From JAVJSU01 sp040219275 (GTDB lineage Bacteria; Chloroflexota; Anaerolineae; Aggregatilineales; Phototrophicaceae): a DNA stretch of 64,000 nt. Positions 60,838 to 64,000 of the stretch are shown one piece after another. The stretch is from contig JAVJSU010000048.1 in the NCBI GenBank assembly GCA_040219275.1, positions 1 to 64,000 of the forward strand, given 5' to 3'. The position numbers were made by a program, and so were the translations under genes. Every line of letters begins with the position of its first letter. The first letter of the stretch is position 1. The notes beneath the pieces are model-generated. The model searched no databases, was not told the origin of the DNA, and saw nothing but the letters and a program-made list of their open reading frames with translations.

Positions 60838-62198
60838 TGGTCAAACATCCCGAACTTCTTTAACGTATGATTGACGACAAGGGTTGCCATATCAAAAATG
60901 GCTTCGTTGTCGCTATCGCGTTCTGTACGTCGTTCGCTCAACATCGGGCGAATATCTGCCAGAACTTCCTTGAGCATTTCATCACCTACCAATATACGAT
61001 CGAATACCAGCACACCGCCCAAAATCAGGGGCATGTAGGCGTGGGTAAAATCCATCTTGCCTTTGCGCTTTAATGCGGAGATGACACCATCTGCATAGTC
61101 GTTCATCTCTTCCGGCGTGCCGAGGTCTTCTCCGGTAGATATTTCTATCGCTTGAAAGCCGAGCGTGATAGCATCGCGCAATAAATCATCGTAGGCAAAA
61201 TGCGGAATCGCCTTCACCGGCACACGGGCGAGGCGTTCATCTTTCGCAACGGCACGTAAAAAGCTACTCAACCAATACGGCAGAGTCGGCGGATCAACCT
61301 GTATCATGCGTTCCTTCGGGTTCAATGAGGAGCGCACATCATAAATGCCCGCTTCAATGCCGGTATGGAGCGACTCTTTGGAGTTGGCATATTCTAAGAT
61401 CAGCGTCATCAACCGTGTGATGACGGAGGCTTCAATATCTGTGAGTGGATAGCCCGCTTTTTCAAACGTCTTCACATTTTTTTCCAGCAAAACCGGATAT
61501 AAAGCGGCACGACGTAACGCGGGTAAGGTATGCAGACGGATCAATTCGCCGTAACGCTCAAGAAACATGCTGTCATCCTGAGCATCTTCTAGCTTCCACA
61601 AACTCTCCCAGCCGGCATCCATTTTGGCAATTTTGCCGACTTTGCCGGGCAATAGTGCAAAATTTAGCTCTGCCGTGTTGCCACTGCGGAACAAGCCGCC
61701 TTTTTTCTTCACAGAATAGGTCAATTGCTTGAGCGCCTCTATACTTTCGCGGCGTTCTGCGGGAACGTTGGCTGGATCAAACGCGCCGCCTCCCTCGTTC
61801 GCACGGATGCGATTGGGTTTTTCCAGCGGTTTTACGTCGATGTCCATCGTCAGGGAATAGCTTTCAGAAACGGCGGCATCCGGCATGGTGGAAACAGGGA
61901 GCTTGACTATGCCCACTTCTGCCGCCTCTAAACCGACCACCAACCGCTCCGTTCCAACCAGAAAGCGCCCTTTATTGCCTTTTGCGTCTTTTTCCGGCAC
62001 AGTTAAAGTGACCGTCACATCCACCGGACAATCAGCGGCGTTTTGCAGAATCATGATGACTTCAAACGGACGACCTGCCCGCACCGCACGCGGACGCACA
62101 GCCATCGCCGCCTGTACGACGGTAATATTCAAACGTTCCGAACCTGTAAGGTAGCCAAGAACATCAGGATAGTTATAATCTGTTTCATTAGTCGGCAT
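60834..62198 (-). CDS. Unknown protein, paralogue A of overlapping pair
   Basis: A 454 aa protein, first gene of the pair. YPDVLGYLTGSERLN, PFEVIMILQNAADCPVDVTVT and GLEAAEVGIVKLPV form the N-terminal beta domain, followed by a Gly-rich linker and helical C-terminal half (ALRRAALYPVLLEKNVKTFE, EMNDYADGVISALKRKG, AYMPLILGGVLVFDRILVG). I know no function for either. The beta domain reads like a protein-binding module with an effector or scaffold helical part. Regulation is presumably from the 276 bp gap shared with tsaC, which is divergent. Confidence 0.7.
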   Translation of the reverse strand: MPTNETDYNYPDVLGYLTGSERLNITVVQAAMAVRPRAVRAGRPFEVIMILQNAADCPVDVTVTLTVPEKDAKGNKGRFLVGTERLVVGLEAAEVGIVKLPVSTMPDAAVSESYSLTMDIDVKPLEKPNRIRANEGGGAFDPANVPAERRESIEALKQLTYSVKKKGGLFRSGNTAELNFALLPGKVGKIAKMDAGWESLWKLEDAQDDSMFLERYGELIRLHTLPALRRAALYPVLLEKNVKTFEKAGYPLTDIEASVITRLMTLILEYANSKESLHTGIEAGIYDVRSSLNPKERMIQVDPPTLPYWLSSFLRAVAKDERLARVPVKAIPHFAYDDLLRDAITLGFQAIEISTGEDLGTPEEMNDYADGVISALKRKGKMDFTHAYMPLILGGVLVFDRILVGDEMLKEVLADIRPMLSERRTERDSDNEAIFDMATLVVNHTLKKFGMFDQ

Positions 62199-62474
62199 AA
62201 AAACTGTCTTTTCTATTTTTGAATCTATTTCCTTACTGCGTAACTTTATTATACTGTTAACTTTACACGAAAAAATGAGACGTTATTCCTGAATAACGGT
62301 TTCAAATTCGTTATAAAACGGTGTGAAGAGTAAATTTTGTAATAATTTGATACAAACATAACACTAAATAAACCTTATTTGACCCATTTAATTTTCTTTC
62401 GAGAGTGTTTAAATAATCCATTCAAACGAGACACTACACGGCTTGAAAGCATCATAAAGGGGAAACAGGGCGCT
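62199..62474. promoter_or_regulatory. Divergent intergenic region
   Basis: AT-rich gap between the unknown paralogue operon and tsaC. Promoters for both should lie here. The sequence near 62235-62260 is very A/T-rich with several possible -10 boxes. No gene or repeat recognised. Confidence 0.4.
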
Positions 62475-63548
62475 ATGGTCAGTTATTCTGCACAAACACA
62501 GACGTTAAAGGTCAATCCGATTTTGCCGGAAGCCGACCTTATCCAACAGGCGGCGGCAGTTATCCGGCGTGGCGGGCTGGTCGCCTTCCCCACAGAAACG
62601 GTTTACGGCTTGGGTGCGAATGCGCTGGATGGCGAGGCGTTGAATCGGATTTATCTGGCGAAACGTCGCCCTGCGAGTGATCCGATCATCGCGCATATTC
62701 ATGATGTCCGCCAGATGGACGAACTTGCCATCGACATACCCACCATTGCTTATCGACTGGCGAAATTCTTCTGGCCCGGTCCGCTGACTCTGGTGCTCAA
62801 ACGTGCGCCGCATGTGCCCGCCAACATCGCCAGCGGTTTACCGTCCGTTGCCATGCGGATGCCCAGCCATGCGATTGCCCGCGCTTTGATTATCGCCGCC
62901 GGAGTGCCGATTGCCGCACCGAGCGCCAACACCTTTACCCGTCCCAGCGCGACCACCGCAGAGCATGTGCTGGAAGACCTCAACGGGCGCGTGGATGTGA
63001 TTTTAGACGGTGGCGCGACGACCATCGGCGTGGAATCCACCGTGATTGACCTGACCGGAGATACGCCTGTTGTGTTGCGTCCGGGTGGTGTGTTGATCGA
63101 ACATTTGCGCCCCATCGTGCCGGAGATCATGCTCTCGCCCAAATTTCTGGATACATCCGGCAAGGATGCGCCGTCGGTTTCACCGGGGCAGATGGTCAAG
63201 CATTATTCGCCCAATGCAGAGGTAAAATTATTCACGGGCGAGGTGAATGCCGTCATCGCACGGATGCAACAAAATATCCAGCAATTCAAAGCGGAAGGTA
63301 AGCGGGTAGGTGTGCTGGCGGCAGATGAAGATTACCGCTATTTTTCCGGTTCGGCAGATGTGAAATTGCTCGGAATGCGCGACGATTTACAAACGATCAG
63401 CCATAGTTTGTTCGCGGCGATGCGTATGCTGGACGGTTTGCATGTCGATGTCATCCTCGTGCGTGATTTTGGACGGCAAGGGTTGGGCGCGGCAGTCTGG
63501 GATCGTCTGCTTCGTTCAGCAGAGGGTCAGGTTATCGACGTAAGATAG
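62475..63548 (+). CDS. Threonylcarbamoyl-AMP synthase (TsaC/Sua5)
   Basis: A 357 aa enzyme making threonylcarbamoyl-AMP from threonine, bicarbonate and ATP for the t6A modification of tRNA. The YrdC domain covers about 20-215: LVAFPTETVYGLGANAL, IYLAKRRPASDPIIAHI, FWPGPLTLVLKRA, VAMRMPSH, PIAAPSANTFTRPSATTAEHV, VDVILDGGATTIGVESTVID. A Sua5 C-terminal domain follows (SPGQMVKHYSPNAEV at the linker), so it is the longer Sua5 form. ATG 62475 is used. The frame opens earlier at 62379 but the extension is low-quality and lies in the promoter region. Confidence 0.95.
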   Translation: MVSYSAQTQTLKVNPILPEADLIQQAAAVIRRGGLVAFPTETVYGLGANALDGEALNRIYLAKRRPASDPIIAHIHDVRQMDELAIDIPTIAYRLAKFFWPGPLTLVLKRAPHVPANIASGLPSVAMRMPSHAIARALIIAAGVPIAAPSANTFTRPSATTAEHVLEDLNGRVDVILDGGATTIGVESTVIDLTGDTPVVLRPGGVLIEHLRPIVPEIMLSPKFLDTSGKDAPSVSPGQMVKHYSPNAEVKLFTGEVNAVIARMQQNIQQFKAEGKRVGVLAADEDYRYFSGSADVKLLGMRDDLQTISHSLFAAMRMLDGLHVDVILVRDFGRQGLGAAVWDRLLRSAEGQVIDVR

Positions 63549-63556
63549 GAGTCTAA

Positions 63557-63913
63557 ATGCAAATTTTTGATTTCTCGGCACAATCATCAAAACCCATCAC
63601 CCAATACGGTAGTCAACATGCGGTTGTCTCGCATCTCATACATAGCGACGGCAAATACTTCATCGTGTGCATTCGCGTAGAAGCGGGCGGATTTTTAGGC
63701 AGGCATGAGGCGCATAACAATCAACTCTTTTGCGTAGTGCAGGGCGCGGGAACGGTCAGCGGGGACGATGGCAACTTTCAGCCCATCACTGAAGGACAGG
63801 CGGCTTTCTGGCAAGCAGGCGAATTCCACGAAACGCGTAGCGAGCAGGGCTTAACCGCGATGGTCTTTGAGGGCGAAAACCTGCAATCGGTTGAGGCTCT
63901 GGCGCGATTATGA
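63557..63913 (+). CDS. Cupin-domain protein
   Basis: A 118 aa single-cupin protein. The two motifs are recognisable: RVEAGGFLGRHEAHNNQLFCVVQGAG (with His and Glu that could bind a metal) and PITEGQAAFWQAGEFHET. It lies 8 bp after tsaC and is probably co-transcribed. No enzymatic function can be assigned. Small cupins of this sort often bind metal or a small ligand. Confidence 0.85.
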   Translation: MQIFDFSAQSSKPITQYGSQHAVVSHLIHSDGKYFIVCIRVEAGGFLGRHEAHNNQLFCVVQGAGTVSGDDGNFQPITEGQAAFWQAGEFHETRSEQGLTAMVFEGENLQSVEALARL

Positions 63914-64000
63914 GGCTGATTTGAGCACCACTGTGAGCGTTTCATAATGCGGGTCGATCAATTTCTCATGCGTTTTCCCCCTAATTTATGAAAAATTTGC
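63908..64000 (-). pseudogene. Possible 3' end of a gene on the minus strand (partial)
   Basis: On the minus strand the last codons before a TAA at 63910-63908 read THEKLIDPHYETLTVVLKSA plus one residue, which looks protein-like and overlaps the cupin stop. An in-frame stop lies about 25 codons upstream. An adjacent frame (IFHKLGGK) would join it if one A were added to the A run near 63974. It is either a frameshifted gene, a sequencing slip, or chance. Confidence 0.3.

Overview
This 64 kb window looks like a chromosomal stretch from a Chloroflexota bacterium, probably of the Anaerolineae type. That is an inference from style, not from a marker gene. The grounds are secreted proteins with Thr/Pro-rich linkers, short Flp-type pilins, DUF2142/GT39-like polymerising membrane proteins with a soluble C-terminal half, an LPxTG-like tail, many single-gene transcription units each closed by its own hairpin, and many small intergenic repeats. 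I saw no rRNA, tRNA, transposase, integrase or CRISPR array.

Layout. 0.5-2.5 kb: a PhoB-type response regulator, followed by two low-GC orphan genes, one a SUKH-3 immunity-like protein. 2.5-9.6 kb: a large membrane glycosyltransferase and two propeller proteins. 9.7-11.2 kb: glycerol kinase. 11.3-17.4 kb: DUF5995, a pair of secreted paralogues, ThuA, a double SnoaL protein and an AraC regulator. 17.6-24.6 kb: a parvulin foldase lipoprotein, Thr-rich anchored proteins, small membrane proteins, a toastrack protein and a TPR protein. 24.8-37.6 kb: acyl-CoA dehydrogenase, SH3-like secreted protein, CoA-binding protein, Flp pilin, threonine dehydrogenase, DJ-1/PfpI, acidic lipoprotein, TetR, GlsB, amine oxidase, GNAT, MFS pump, DUF6157 and SnoaL. 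37.7-45.5 kb: an AHSA1-PDZ-DinB fusion, an LPQTG protein, two flavin-split-barrel paralogues, formate-THF ligase and a Cys/His-rich unknown.

45.8-48.0 kb holds the most striking gene: a long prokaryotic Argonaute (about 721 aa) in which the first catalytic Asp of the PIWI tetrad reads as Ala. It is probably a guide-binding but non-slicing protein. It is bracketed by two different dispersed repeats, has no recognisable nuclease or Sir2 partner, and has an uncharacterised Cys/His-rich gene downstream on the same strand.

48.4-64 kb: a 7TM histidine kinase/NarL regulator pair, a tandem pair of pilins with unrelated C-terminal extensions, a GH63-like glucosidase, a methyltransferase, a PRC-barrel-like protein, a ZnuA-type metal-binding protein beneath a long perfect palindrome, an ECF42 sigma factor with its DGPF partner, a pair of unknown overlapping paralogues, TsaC/Sua5 and a cupin.

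Two loci share an unusual architecture. An extra gene sits directly after a housekeeping gene, and 3-4 nt after the stop codon of the extra gene there is a second copy of the housekeeping gene's last codons, in frame to a stop and followed by a terminator. This occurs at the response regulator (119 bp copy) and at glpK (34 bp perfect copy). A related duplication of a terminator segment separates the two pilin genes. Together these suggest that single-gene cassettes are gained at gene 3' ends in this genome.
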